A DNA stretch of 64,000 nucleotides from Hydrocarboniphaga sp. (GCF_028291725.1 NZ_JAQGNT010000107.1:39363-103362), one strand, 5' to 3'; shown: positions 44,490-54,432, counted from the stretch's first letter. A program made the numbers and translations. The notes: generated by a model not told the origin, from the letters alone.

Positions 44490-45893
44490 ATGACCCGAGC
44501 CGCCGGCAAACCGCCGTCCATTTCCACTGCGCTGATCGTCGACGACGAAGCGGACATCCGCGAGCTGATCGAGATCACGCTGCTGCGCATGGGCGTGAGG
44601 ACCGAGGCCGCCGCCGACCTGGCGCAGGCGCGCGCGCTGCTCGCCGAGCACCACTTCGATTTCTGCTTCACCGACATGCGCCTGCCCGACGGCAGCGGCA
44701 TCGAGCTGGTACACGAGGTGCAGAAAACCTGCCCGGGCATGCCGATCGCGGTGATCACCGCGCACGGCAACGCGCAGGCCGCGGTCGAGAGCCTGAAAGC
44801 CGGCGCCTTCGACTTCGTCTCCAAGCCGGTCGACCTGGCGATCCTGCGCAAGCTGGTCGAGGCCGGGCTGCGGCTCAAGGCCGGCGACGCCAGCGCGGCC
44901 CTGGGCGGCGCGCCCACCACCGCGGACGACTCCGGCGGTCTGCTCGGCCGCGATCCTTCGATCGAACATCTGCGCGGCCTGATCGAGCGGCTCGCGCGCA
45001 GCCAGGCGCCGGTGCATATCTGCGGCGAATCCGGCACCGGCAAGGAGCTGGTGGCGCGGCTGATCCATCAGCGTGGTCCGCGCGCCGCGGCGGCTTTCGT
45101 GCCGGTGAACTGCGGCGCGATCCCCGGCGAGCTGATGGAGAGCGAGTTCTTCGGCCATCTGAAAGGCAGCTTCACCGGCGCGCTGCGCGACAAGTCGGGG
45201 CTGTTCCAGGCCGCGGAAGGCGGCACCCTGTTCCTGGACGAGGTCGCCGATCTGCCGCTGCACATGCAGGTAAAGCTGCTGCGCGCGCTGCAGGAGCGGC
45301 GCGTGCGGCAGGTCGGCAGCGAGAGTGAAATGCCGGTCAATGTGCGGATCATCTCGGCCACGCATCGTGATCTGGCGGCGCTGGTTGCCAGCGGGCAGTT
45401 CCGCCAGGATCTGTACTACCGGCTCAACGTGATCGACGTGCGCACGCCGCCGCTGCGCGAGCGGCGCGGCGACATCCCGCTGCTGGCGGCCAGCATCCTC
45501 GAGCGCCTGTCGGCCGACAGCGGGCAGCGTCCGCAACTCGACGCGGACGCGCTGTCGATGCTCGCGGCTTACGATTTCCCCGGCAATGTGCGCGAACTCG
45601 AAAACGTGCTCGAGCGGGCGATCACCTTGTCCGACGGCCTGCGCATCGGCGCTGCGGATCTGCAGCTGCGCGCGGCGGCGCGGGAAACCGGCGCACCAGC
45701 AACTGCGGCTGCGGCCTTCGCGAATACCGGCGATGCCGCTGCGCCGCTGGACGCGCGCATCGAAGAGATCGAAAAACGCGCGATCCGCGAGGCGCTGGAG
45801 AAATCGCGCTACAACAAGACGCGTGCGGCCGAGCTGCTCGGCATGAGCTTTCGCCAGCTGCGCTACAAGCTGAAAAAATTCCAGATCGACTGA
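44490..45893 (+). CDS. pilR: Sigma-54 response regulator PilR
   Basis: A 467-residue NtrC-type activator: receiver domain with Asp62 (FCFTDMRLPDG), AAA+ domain with Walker A GESGTGKE (~179-186), sigma-54-contacting loop GSFTGA, and C-terminal Fis HTH (NKTRAAELLGMSFRQLRYKL). It lies 10 bp after pilS. It should activate pilA-type promoters elsewhere in the genome. Confidence 0.92.
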   Translation: MTRAAGKPPSISTALIVDDEADIRELIEITLLRMGVRTEAAADLAQARALLAEHHFDFCFTDMRLPDGSGIELVHEVQKTCPGMPIAVITAHGNAQAAVESLKAGAFDFVSKPVDLAILRKLVEAGLRLKAGDASAALGGAPTTADDSGGLLGRDPSIEHLRGLIERLARSQAPVHICGESGTGKELVARLIHQRGPRAAAAFVPVNCGAIPGELMESEFFGHLKGSFTGALRDKSGLFQAAEGGTLFLDEVADLPLHMQVKLLRALQERRVRQVGSESEMPVNVRIISATHRDLAALVASGQFRQDLYYRLNVIDVRTPPLRERRGDIPLLAASILERLSADSGQRPQLDADALSMLAAYDFPGNVRELENVLERAITLSDGLRIGAADLQLRAAARETGAPATAAAAFANTGDAAAPLDARIEEIEKRAIREALEKSRYNKTRAAELLGMSFRQLRYKLKKFQID

Positions 45894-45927
45894 CGCCCGC
45901 CCCCTCATGACCGACAGCACGACCGAC

Positions 45928-47727
45928 ATGAAAAAGCTCGCCCTCGCCTTCGCGGCCGGCTCCCTGCTGCTGATGCTGGCCGGATGCAAACCAGCTGCTG
46001 CACCGCAGGCCGACCGGGCCGCCGTCGCGGCGAAAACCGACGAGCCCTCGGCAGCGCTGCAGAAACTGTTCGACGAAGAATGGCAGCGGATGCTTGCGGA
46101 TTCGCCGCTGACCGCGACCTATCTCGGCGACCCGCGCTACAACGACCGCTGGGACGATCTGACACCCGAGGCGTTCACGCGCCGTCAGCAGGCCGCGCAG
46201 GCGCTGCTGGATCGGCTGAAGACCATCGACCGGGCCGCCTTGCCGGCGGCCATGCAGCTGAACTACGAGCTGTTCAAACTGCAGACCGAAGACGGCCTGG
46301 AGAGCTATTCCTACGGTGGCCAGCTGCTGCCGGTGAACCAGCGCGGCGGCCTGCAGACCGCCAGCGAAGTGCTGGAGATGCTGCGCTTCGACAAGCCGGC
46401 CGACTATCAGAACTGGATCAAGCGCCTGCAGAGCTTCGGCGCCTATACCGACCAGACCATCGCGCTGATGCGCCTGGGCATGGCGCAGGGCCGCACCTAT
46501 CCGCGCGTGATCATGCAGCGCGTGACCGGCCAGATCGCGCGGCAGATCGTGGCGGACCCGAAGCTCAGTCCGTTCTATGCACCCTTCAGCAAAATCCCGG
46601 CCGACATGGCCGGAGCCGAGGCGCTGCGCAGCGTGGGCGAGAGCGCGATCCGCGAGCAGGTGTTGCCGGCATACCGGCGCTTCCAGGCGTTCTTCGAGCA
46701 GGAATATCTGCCGGCCTGCGCCGAGGCGCCAGGCCTGTCGGCGCAGCCGCGCGGCGCCGAGTACTACGCCTATCTGGCGCGCCATCACACCACCACCACG
46801 CTCACGCCGGACCAGATCCACGACATCGGGCTGAAGGAAGTCGCGCGCATCCGCGCCGGGATGGAGAAGATCAAAGCCGAAGTCGGTTTCAAGGGCGACC
46901 TGCATGCCTTCTTCACGTTCCTGCGCACCGATCCGCGCTTCTTCTACAAGACGCCGCAGCAGCTGTTCGACGGCTATACGCTGATCGTCAAGCGCATCGA
47001 CCCGGAACTGGTGCGGCTGTTCGGCAAGCTACCGCGCACGCCCTATGGCGTGCGGCCGATTCCGGACATCTCCGCGCCGGATACCACCACCGCCTACTAC
47101 CAGCCGCCGGCCGCCGACGGCAGCCGCGCCGGCTATTACTACGTGAACCTGTACAAACCCGAAACCCGGCCGAAATGGGAGATGGAGGCGCTGAGCGCGC
47201 ACGAGTCCGTGCCCGGCCATCACCTGCAGCTGGCGCTGCAGCAGGAGCTCGGCGAGATGCCGGCGTTCCGCAAATCCGGCGAGGGCTTCACCGCCTACGT
47301 CGAGGGCTGGGGCCTGTATTCGGAGTCGCTCGGCGGCGAGCTCGGGCTGTACAAAGATCCCTATTCGAAGTTCGGTCAGCTGACCTACGAGATGTGGCGC
47401 GCGGTGCGCCTGGTGGTCGACACCGGCATCCATGCCAAGGGCTGGACACGCCAGCAGGCGATCGACTATTTCGCCGACAACGCGGCCAAGACTCCGCTCG
47501 ACATCGCCAACGAGATCGACCGCTACATGGCGATGCCGGGCCAGGCGCTGGCGTACAAGATCGGCGAGCTGAAGATCAAGGAGCTGCGCGCGCGCGCAGA
47601 AAGCCGCCTCGGCGACAAGTTCGACGTCCGCGCCTTCCACGACACGGTGCTGGCCAGCGGCGCGGTGCCGCTGCAGATCCTGGAGCAGCGCGTGGATGCC
47701 TGGATCGACGAGCAGGCCGCGAAGTAA
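45928..47727 (+). CDS. DUF885-family lipoprotein (putative metallopeptidase)
   Basis: A 599-residue exported protein. The start MKKLALAFAAGS at 45928 gives a clean signal with lipobox LMLAGC; an ATG 21 bases earlier is possible. The C-terminal half contains HESVPGHHLQLAL, a HExxxGHH zinc-like motif characteristic of DUF885. Members are thought to be peptidases, but few have been tested. It follows pilR by 34 bp and may share its transcript. Confidence 0.82.
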   Translation: MKKLALAFAAGSLLLMLAGCKPAAAPQADRAAVAAKTDEPSAALQKLFDEEWQRMLADSPLTATYLGDPRYNDRWDDLTPEAFTRRQQAAQALLDRLKTIDRAALPAAMQLNYELFKLQTEDGLESYSYGGQLLPVNQRGGLQTASEVLEMLRFDKPADYQNWIKRLQSFGAYTDQTIALMRLGMAQGRTYPRVIMQRVTGQIARQIVADPKLSPFYAPFSKIPADMAGAEALRSVGESAIREQVLPAYRRFQAFFEQEYLPACAEAPGLSAQPRGAEYYAYLARHHTTTTLTPDQIHDIGLKEVARIRAGMEKIKAEVGFKGDLHAFFTFLRTDPRFFYKTPQQLFDGYTLIVKRIDPELVRLFGKLPRTPYGVRPIPDISAPDTTTAYYQPPAADGSRAGYYYVNLYKPETRPKWEMEALSAHESVPGHHLQLALQQELGEMPAFRKSGEGFTAYVEGWGLYSESLGGELGLYKDPYSKFGQLTYEMWRAVRLVVDTGIHAKGWTRQQAIDYFADNAAKTPLDIANEIDRYMAMPGQALAYKIGELKIKELRARAESRLGDKFDVRAFHDTVLASGAVPLQILEQRVDAWIDEQAAK

Positions 47728-47739
47728 GTAGCTGATCGT

Positions 47740-47846
47740 TCCCTCCCCCGCCTGCGGGGGAGGGCCAGGGTGGGGGCGGAAGTCGCGGCGCTGCTCTTTA
47801 CCGTTACGCCCCCATCCCAGCCTTCCCCCGCAAGCGGGGGAAGGAG
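47740..47846. repeat. GC-rich palindromic intergenic repeat, copy 1
   Basis: CCCTCCCCCGC and GCGGGGGAGGG hairpin, a spacer with GGGTGGGGGC and GCCCCCATCCC, then CCTTCCCCCGC with its complement. It shares arms and layout with 57171-57276. Non-coding. Confidence 0.7.
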
Positions 47847-47947
47847 AAAAGCATTCCAGGGAAATCGCTCAGGCGCCCGGCCGCCGGTGAGCTAGACTTC
47901 GGGACCGAAACCACCATCGATGGCGCACTGGCGCCAGGAATCCGCAC

Positions 47948-48802
47948 ATGAAGTCCGCTTTCGCCTGCGCCTCCGGTCTCGCCGTCATGCTACTCGCCGG
48001 CACCGCCGGGGCCGCGGGCAAGAAGCCCGCTGCCCCGGAGCCGGAAACCGCCGCGACACCTCCGGCGCTGAACGTGACCACCGCCACGGTCAACGAAATC
48101 AACACCTGCAGCCGCGGCAACCTGGCCGACCGCGGCTCACTGCGCGATGTCACGCTCATGTCCAAGGGTCGCGACGGCAAGGAGCGCACGCTGAAGCTGA
48201 AGCTGTTCTGGAAACCGGCCAAGGGCACCGGCGAAGGCCGTCTCAATGTGCGCGTGGTCGAGCCCAAGGATCTGGCCGGCGCCAGCTACCTGCTGATCCA
48301 GAAGGAAGGCGCCGAGCAGCTGTATTTCTATCTGCCGGCCGCGAACAAGGTGCAGCAGGTCAGCGGCGAAGACCTGAACCGCCCGCTGTGGGGCACCGAT
48401 CTGTCCTACTCCGACCTCAAGCAGCTGCAGGGTCTGGCCGCGACCGGCCCGACCACGCGCATCGCCGACCAGCTCGTTGCCGGCCTGCCGAGCTACGTGC
48501 TCGAAACCCAGCTCGCCGACGGCACGCCGCAGTACTCGAAGATGCGCTCCTACGTCGACCAGAAGAGCTGCGTGCCGCTGCGCTCGGATTTCCTCGACAA
48601 GTCCGGCAAGACCGTCAAGCAGCTCGAGGCCGATGCCTCGACCCTGAGCGAGCTCGAGCCGTACTGGTTCGTTACCGCGTACACGATGAAAGACCTGGTG
48701 CGTAACAGCCAGACCGCGGTCGAACTGTCCGACGTGTACCTGCTCGAGCAGATGTCCGAGAAGAACTTCGCGCCCGACACGTTCTACTTGAAGAACGAGT
48801 AG
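47948..48802 (+). CDS. Exported LolA-like outer-membrane lipoprotein-sorting family protein
   Basis: A 284-residue protein with a signal peptide (AVMLLAGTAGAAG). After a Pro/Ala linker comes a LolA-like half-barrel (RTLKLKLFWKP, YLLIQKEGAEQLYFYLPA, RPLWGTDLSYSDLKQL). Such proteins are commonly encoded beside RND/MMPL permeases and are thought to carry lipids across the periplasm. The RND-type permease starts 29 bp downstream, so the two probably act together. Confidence 0.78.
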   Translation: MKSAFACASGLAVMLLAGTAGAAGKKPAAPEPETAATPPALNVTTATVNEINTCSRGNLADRGSLRDVTLMSKGRDGKERTLKLKLFWKPAKGTGEGRLNVRVVEPKDLAGASYLLIQKEGAEQLYFYLPAANKVQQVSGEDLNRPLWGTDLSYSDLKQLQGLAATGPTTRIADQLVAGLPSYVLETQLADGTPQYSKMRSYVDQKSCVPLRSDFLDKSGKTVKQLEADASTLSELEPYWFVTAYTMKDLVRNSQTAVELSDVYLLEQMSEKNFAPDTFYLKNE

Positions 48803-48831
48803 CACACCGGTTTCGGGGGGGACCTGCGCGA

Positions 48832-51603
48832 ATGGCGACGGCGGCCCCCGCCGAGGGTGTGCGCCGGGTGAGCGTGGCCGCATGGCTGGCGCAGCGCCCG
48901 GGCCTGATCGTCGCGATCGTCGTCGCGATCTCGATCGCGGCGCTGCTGCAGCTCGTCGACTTCCAGAATCACCGCATCCGGCTCAGCGTCGATGCCTCGC
49001 TCGACCCGCTGATCGCGCCCGATCTGCCGGCGCAGCCGGTCGATGACGCAGTGCGCGCGCGCTTCGGCGCTCCCGACGACGCGGTACTGGTGCTGCTGCA
49101 GACCGCGGACGTCTACTCCGCGGAATCGCTGCGCCGCCTGGATGCGCTGACCCAGGCGCTGGCGGCGACGCCGGATGTGGCCGAGGTGCAGTCGCTGACC
49201 AGCGTCGCGTTGCCGCGCGCCGGCACCGCGGAAGGCCAGCTGAGCCTGCGCCACCTGCGCCCCGAAGAGTTCGGCAACGCCGCGCTGATCGCCCAACTGC
49301 ACGCCAGCATCGACGCCGACCCGCTGCTGCGCGGCCAGCTGGTATCGCTGGACGGCCACTCCGCCGCGATCCGCGTGTCGCTGACCACGACCTCGGATCG
49401 CGAAACCCTGGACAGCGGCGTCGCCGAGGCGATCACCCGAACCGCGCACGCGGCCAGCGGCAACGGCTTCCAGATCTCGATCACCGGCATGCCGATCGTG
49501 CGCGACGCGACCAGCCGCACCGTGCTCAGGCAGATGGCGTGGACGGTGCCGGCCATCATCCTGCTGCTGGCGGTGCTGCTGGCGCTGGCGTTCCGCTCGA
49601 TGCGCGGCGTCTGGCTGCCGCTGCTGACGATCTCGCTGTCGCTGCTGTGGACGATGGCGACCTTGTCCGCGACCGGCCGGCCGCTCAATCTGATCACCAG
49701 CCTGGTGCCGCCGCTGCTGGCGACGATGGGCCTGGCCTACTGCGCACATGTGCTGACCGAGTTCGAAGCGCTGCTGCGTGAGCCGCGCATCCGTGATCGG
49801 ATCAAGCGCATCGAACACCTGCTGCACGACATCGCCGGGCCGGTTGTGCTGACCGGCTTCACCACCGGCGTCGGCCTGCTGGCGCTGGTCACCAACGACC
49901 TGCCGGCGATCCGCGAATTCGCGCTGCTGGCCTGCCTGGGCGTGGTCTACACGGTGCTGCTGGTGCTGAGCTTCGTGCCGGCGATCCTCGGCATCACCAC
50001 GCGCCGTCTGCCGAGGCGGCCGTTGCCGGGTGATCACATCTTCAAGAACGGTAGCGCGATGATCGGGCGCTTCGACATCGTGCAGCGCCGGCGCATTCTG
50101 TGGGTCGCCAGCGCGGTCGGCATCGGCGCGATCCTGCTGAGCCTGCGCGTCGATGTCGGCGATCGCTTCGTCGGCGCGTTCTCGAAAAACTCGCCGGTGC
50201 GCCAGGACTACGAGCGCGTCAACACCGCGCTCGACGGCGTCACGCCGCTGTCGATCCTGGTCGATGGCGCGGTGCCGGAATTCTTCCTCGAGCCGAGCAG
50301 CCTGCAGCAGCTCGACGAACTCGAGCAATGGCTGCGCGACCAGCCCGAGATCGGCTCGGTGATCGGCATCAGCGACCATCTGCGCTCGCTGAACCGCGTG
50401 CTCACCGGCTCGGCCGAGGCGCATCTGCCGGACTCGCGCGAGATGGTCAGCCAGCTGCTGTTCTTCGGCGATACCGACACGCTGTCGCAGTTCGTCGACA
50501 GCGAACGCCAGTCGACCCTGATCAACCTGCGCCTGACCGTCGACGACACCGCCGACATCTCCGATCTGCTGAAGCGCGTCGACGCGCGGCTGCTGGAGCT
50601 GCCCAAGAGCATGCACGCGCAGACCAGCGGCCAGGCGGTGCTGATGACGCAGTCGGTCGAGGCGGTGACGTCCGGCCAGCTGCAGAGCATTGCGCTGGCG
50701 CTGGGCGTGATCTACCTGTGCCTGGCGATCCAGTTCGCGTCGCTATGGGTCGGCCTGCTCGCCTCGCTGCCGACGCTGCTGCAGACCGCGCTGTACTTCG
50801 GCGCGCTGGGCCTGTTCGGCGTCAAGCTCAACGCGACCACCAGCCTGGTCGAATGCCTGGTACTGGGCCTGGCGGTCGACGACACCATCCACTACCTGGC
50901 GCGCTTCAACGTCGCCGCGCGGCGCACCGCGTCGGAGACCACCGCGGCGGTATCCGCGCTGCAGGCGGTGCTGCGGCCGATCACGCTGACCAAGGCGATC
51001 CTCGCCGCCGGCTTCCTGGTGCTGGTCACCGGCGAGCTGCAGAACCAGGTGATGTTCGGCTGGCTGGCCGCGTTCACGCTGGCCGCGGCCTGGCTGGTCG
51101 ACGTATTCGTAACACCGGCCTTCATCAGCGGCGTGCGCGTGGTGACCTTGTGGGATTCGCTGAGCCTGAACCTGGGCCAGAACGTGCAGGGCACGATTCC
51201 GCTGTTCGCCGGCCTGTCGACGCGCCAGGCGCGCATTTTTGCGCTGATGTCGCGCGTCGAGATCGTGCCGGCCGGCGTGCTGATCATCCGCGAAGGCGAC
51301 CCGGGCGGCGACGTCTTCGTCGTCATCGACGGCAAGCTCGCGGTGTGGAGCTACGTCAACGGCGAACGCGTACTGCTGAATTCGCTGAAGCGCGGCGGCG
51401 TGGTCGGCGAAGGCGGCTATTTCGGCCAAAGGCGCATGGCCAATGTCGAAACCCTGAGCAAGGTGCGCCTGCTGCGCTTCGACGACGCCGACCAGGAGCG
51501 CATCTGCAAGCGCTACCCGAAACTCGCCGCGCGCATCTTCCTCAACATGAACCGCATCCAGGCGGAGCGCCGCGCGCGCGGCACGGCGATGCCGGCGACA
51601 TAG
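48832..51603 (+). CDS. RND/MMPL-family permease fused to a C-terminal cyclic-nucleotide-binding domain
   Basis: A 923-residue protein. Residues ~1-780 form a two-half RND/MMPL permease with about 12 helices and two periplasmic loops; LVPPLLATMGLAYCAHVLTE and CLVLGLAVDDTIHYLARFN are the sterol-sensing-domain-like motifs. Residues ~790-905 form a cNMP-binding fold (LFAGLSTRQARIFALMSR; IREGDPGGDVFVVIDGKLAV) whose phosphate cassette keeps Glu (GEGGYF, ~860) and Arg (RRMANV). The natural substrate may be a lipid given the LolA-like partner. Direct gating of an RND permease by a cyclic nucleotide is inferred, not known. Confidence 0.85.
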   Translation: MATAAPAEGVRRVSVAAWLAQRPGLIVAIVVAISIAALLQLVDFQNHRIRLSVDASLDPLIAPDLPAQPVDDAVRARFGAPDDAVLVLLQTADVYSAESLRRLDALTQALAATPDVAEVQSLTSVALPRAGTAEGQLSLRHLRPEEFGNAALIAQLHASIDADPLLRGQLVSLDGHSAAIRVSLTTTSDRETLDSGVAEAITRTAHAASGNGFQISITGMPIVRDATSRTVLRQMAWTVPAIILLLAVLLALAFRSMRGVWLPLLTISLSLLWTMATLSATGRPLNLITSLVPPLLATMGLAYCAHVLTEFEALLREPRIRDRIKRIEHLLHDIAGPVVLTGFTTGVGLLALVTNDLPAIREFALLACLGVVYTVLLVLSFVPAILGITTRRLPRRPLPGDHIFKNGSAMIGRFDIVQRRRILWVASAVGIGAILLSLRVDVGDRFVGAFSKNSPVRQDYERVNTALDGVTPLSILVDGAVPEFFLEPSSLQQLDELEQWLRDQPEIGSVIGISDHLRSLNRVLTGSAEAHLPDSREMVSQLLFFGDTDTLSQFVDSERQSTLINLRLTVDDTADISDLLKRVDARLLELPKSMHAQTSGQAVLMTQSVEAVTSGQLQSIALALGVIYLCLAIQFASLWVGLLASLPTLLQTALYFGALGLFGVKLNATTSLVECLVLGLAVDDTIHYLARFNVAARRTASETTAAVSALQAVLRPITLTKAILAAGFLVLVTGELQNQVMFGWLAAFTLAAAWLVDVFVTPAFISGVRVVTLWDSLSLNLGQNVQGTIPLFAGLSTRQARIFALMSRVEIVPAGVLIIREGDPGGDVFVVIDGKLAVWSYVNGERVLLNSLKRGGVVGEGGYFGQRRMANVETLSKVRLLRFDDADQERICKRYPKLAARIFLNMNRIQAERRARGTAMPAT

Positions 51604-51608
51604 CCTGG

Positions 51609-52127
51609 CTAGGGTTTCGCCCACTCCGCCGGCTGCGCTTCGATGCCGTGCACATTCTGCAGCCAGTCGCGCAGCGCGAAGCCGGTGCCGGCGGGCCAGT
51701 AGCGCGCCTGGTCGAACGGCACGTGCTTCCAGTCGACCAGCTCTTCGTTGAGCCTGACCGTGCCGGTGGCCGGTACGTGGTAGGCGATCAGCAGCTGGTT
51801 CATGCGGTGGAATTCGTAGAGGCCGACGAAGTTGACGCCCTGCGGCACCAGCCCCAGCTCCTCTTCGACTTCGCGCTGCACGCCGATCTCCGGCGTCTCG
51901 CTGCGCTCCAGGAAGCCGGTGATCAGCGCGTAGGAATGCGGTGGCCACGCGGCGTTGCGGGCCAGGATGATCTTGCCTTCGTGCTCGACGATCGCGGCGA
52001 CCACCGGCACCGGATTGTCCCAATGCACGAAACCACAACTCGGATCGTCACAGCCGAGGCGGTCACGGTCGCCGAAGCGCGCGACGATCAGCGGGCGGGC
52101 ACACTGCGGGCAGAATCGGAAGCTCAT
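51609..52127 (-). CDS. NUDIX hydrolase with N-terminal zinc ribbon
   Basis: A 172-residue protein. A CxxC...C(4)C zinc ribbon (Cys6, Cys9, Cys26, Cys31) precedes a Nudix box GFLERSETPEIGVQREVEEE. The layout recalls NudC-type NADH pyrophosphatases without their N-terminal domain. It probably hydrolyses a nucleoside diphosphate derivative. It is convergent with the RND permease, five bases apart. Confidence 0.85.
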   Translation of the reverse strand: MSFRFCPQCARPLIVARFGDRDRLGCDDPSCGFVHWDNPVPVVAAIVEHEGKIILARNAAWPPHSYALITGFLERSETPEIGVQREVEEELGLVPQGVNFVGLYEFHRMNQLLIAYHVPATGTVRLNEELVDWKHVPFDQARYWPAGTGFALRDWLQNVHGIEAQPAEWAKP

Positions 52128-52140
52128 GGTCGGGCTAGGC

Positions 52141-52590
52141 TCAGGCTTTTGACAGGGACGCGGCGAATGTACCGCGGTGCAGGACCGCGTCGCCGGCAGC
52201 CGTGATCACGCGCGTCTGCAGGTCGATGCGCGCCTTTCCGCGGCTGCGCAGCGTGTCGATGAAACGACTCCAGATTTCGGCGTCGGGACGCTGCGCCTCC
52301 GACACCAGATCGCCGTTCACCGGCCGGTCGAACTGGCATTCGCTGCGCTGCACGACCAGCCGCGCGTCGAGCTGTTCGGCGCTTAAGGCCACGTGCATCA
52401 GCGACCAGCCGGACAGGATGCTCATCAGCGCCAGGCTGCCGCCGAACGCGGTCTGGTGGTGGTTGTGGTTGGCCGCCAGCGGCGCGGCGATCACCACGCG
52501 CTGCGGCGAGCATTCGCGTACCTGGATGTCGATTGCGTTCAGCACCGGGATGCTGTGACGCAGGAAGGCAGTCAATTCGTCGGGGGTCAT
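52141..52590 (-). CDS. Hotdog-fold thioesterase (YiiD C-terminal-like)
   Basis: A 149-residue hotdog protein (VVIAAPLAANHNHHQTAFGG, SLALMSILSGWSLMHVAL). It matches the thioesterase-like domain found at the C-terminus of YiiD. It probably cleaves an acyl thioester. It is 13 bp upstream of the Nudix gene on the same strand and divergent from the patatin. Confidence 0.78.
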   Translation of the reverse strand: MTPDELTAFLRHSIPVLNAIDIQVRECSPQRVVIAAPLAANHNHHQTAFGGSLALMSILSGWSLMHVALSAEQLDARLVVQRSECQFDRPVNGDLVSEAQRPDAEIWSRFIDTLRSRGKARIDLQTRVITAAGDAVLHRGTFAASLSKA

Positions 52591-52641
52591 CGGCCGAAAG
52601 CATAACGCCGGTGACGGTGCTTGGGGCTAAACTCGCGCGCC

Positions 52642-54432
52642 ATGGACCACCGCGCGCTGCTCGCCCAAAGCCGGCTGTTTGCCGGTATCGACTCCGTCGC
52701 GCTCGACCAGCTCGCCGAGCGGACCACGGTCTGCGACTTCCGCAGCGGCCAGGCGGTATTCGCGATCGGCGCGCCGGCGGACTGCGTCTACATCGTCGCC
52801 ACCGGCCGGCTGCGGGTCGAGAATGCCGACGGCAGTCTGCGCGGCGAAGTCGGCCTGCTCGAGTGCGTCGGCGAAGTCGCGATTCTGTCCGGCCATGCAC
52901 GCAGCGCCGAGGTCTACGCAGTGCGCGACAGCTATCTGCTGCGCATCGGCCGCGACGATCTGCTGGAGTTCCTGCAGGCCCATCCCGATGTGCTGCTGCG
53001 CCTGACCCGGGTCGTGATCGCGCGCCTGCAGATGGCAGCGACGCCGTCGAGCATCGCGGCGTCCAGCCGGCCGCGCTGCATCGCGCTGGTGCCGGCCTCG
53101 CCGCACGTCGATCTGAACGCGATCGCCCAGCGCATGCACGGCACGCTCACCGAATGCGGCGAAGTGCGCATCGTCGACGGCCGCAGCGTCGATGCGGCGC
53201 TCGGCAAGGGCATCTCGCAGATGACGCCGGGCATGGCGGCCGAAGACATCCTGGTGCGGCATCTGCATGCGGCCGAGGGCGCGCACCGGCATCTGATCTA
53301 CCTCTGCGACCGGGTGCCGAGCAGCTGGACCGACCGCTGCCTGCGCCAGTGCGACCGCGTGATGGTGGTCGCCGACGCGCGCACGCCGCCGACCCTGACA
53401 CCGATGCTCGAGGAGCTGCGCGATCTGCGCCTGCGCGTGCCGGTCGAGCTGATCCTGCTATGCCCGGACGATTGCAGCGCCGACAGCGTGCTGCCCTGGC
53501 GCGAACTCAGCGGCGCGCGCACCCATTACCTGCTGCGGCCGGAGCATCCGCGTGATTCCGAGGCGCTGGCGCGCAGCATCAGCGGCCGTGCGCTCGGCCT
53601 GGTGCTGGGCGGCGGCGGCGCGCGCGGCTTTGCGCATATCGGCCTGCTGCGCGCGCTCGAAGAGCTGAAACTGCCGCTGGACGTGCTCGGCGGCACCAGC
53701 ATGGGCGCGTTCGTGTCGGCGCTGGCGGCCTGCGGCTACGACTGGAAGCAGGTGCTGCAAATCACCCGTGAAACCTTCGTCGAACGGCATCTGCTGAATG
53801 ACTACCTGCTGCCCAGAGTCGCGCTGATCCGCGGCCGCAAGTTCTACCGCCGCCTGCAGACGATCTTCGGCGAACGGCGCATCGAGGAGCTGCGCACGCC
53901 GTATTTCTGCGTCAGCACCAATCTGACGCGCGGCAAGCCGGTGGTCCACGACCGCGGCCCGCTGGCGCTGTGGGTCGCGACCAGCATGGCGATCCCCGGC
54001 GTCGCGCCGCCGGTGGTCTGGCAGGGCGATCTGCTGGTCGACGGCGGCGTCGTCAACAGCCTGCCGACCGACGTGATGCAGAGCCTCGAGCGCGGCCCGA
54101 TCATCGCCTCCGACGTGTCGACCGAGGGCGCGCTGACCCTGCCCGGCGTCGAAGGCCCGGACGTCGATGCGATCCTGCGCTGGGCGCCGCTGCAGCCGGG
54201 TGAGGGGCGCCGGCCGAGCCTGATCTCGATCCTGTTCCGCACCGCGACGCTGACCAGCGAATCCGGCGTCGCGGCGCGCGCAGCGCGCGCCGATGCCTAT
54301 CTGCGCCTGCCGGTTTCGGGGGTCGCGCTGTTCGACTGGAAGAAGCTCGACGAGGTCGCGCAGCGCGGCTACGAGTTCGCGATGCAGCAGCTGCCGGCGC
54401 TGGAGGCCAGGCTGCGTGCCTGCCCGATCTGA
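52642..54432 (+). CDS. Patatin-like phospholipase with N-terminal cyclic-nucleotide-binding domain
   Basis: A 596-residue NTE-like protein. Residues ~8-130 are a cNMP-binding domain with the phosphate cassette VGEVAILSGHARSAEV, keeping Glu and Arg. A linker domain follows, then a patatin hydrolase: oxyanion loop GGGGARG (~323), nucleophile Ser353 in GTSMG and Asp467 in DGG. It should hydrolyse membrane phospholipids or lysophospholipids on the cytoplasmic face. ATG at 52642 is chosen over a start seven residues upstream. Confidence 0.9.
   Translation: MDHRALLAQSRLFAGIDSVALDQLAERTTVCDFRSGQAVFAIGAPADCVYIVATGRLRVENADGSLRGEVGLLECVGEVAILSGHARSAEVYAVRDSYLLRIGRDDLLEFLQAHPDVLLRLTRVVIARLQMAATPSSIAASSRPRCIALVPASPHVDLNAIAQRMHGTLTECGEVRIVDGRSVDAALGKGISQMTPGMAAEDILVRHLHAAEGAHRHLIYLCDRVPSSWTDRCLRQCDRVMVVADARTPPTLTPMLEELRDLRLRVPVELILLCPDDCSADSVLPWRELSGARTHYLLRPEHPRDSEALARSISGRALGLVLGGGGARGFAHIGLLRALEELKLPLDVLGGTSMGAFVSALAACGYDWKQVLQITRETFVERHLLNDYLLPRVALIRGRKFYRRLQTIFGERRIEELRTPYFCVSTNLTRGKPVVHDRGPLALWVATSMAIPGVAPPVVWQGDLLVDGGVVNSLPTDVMQSLERGPIIASDVSTEGALTLPGVEGPDVDAILRWAPLQPGEGRRPSLISILFRTATLTSESGVAARAARADAYLRLPVSGVALFDWKKLDEVAQRGYEFAMQQLPALEARLRACPI

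Noticed and set aside
48784..50616. A 610-codon minus-strand frame opposite the RND permease
   Set aside because: Low-complexity Gln/Arg/Asp composition with no motif; the plus strand encodes clear permease motifs.
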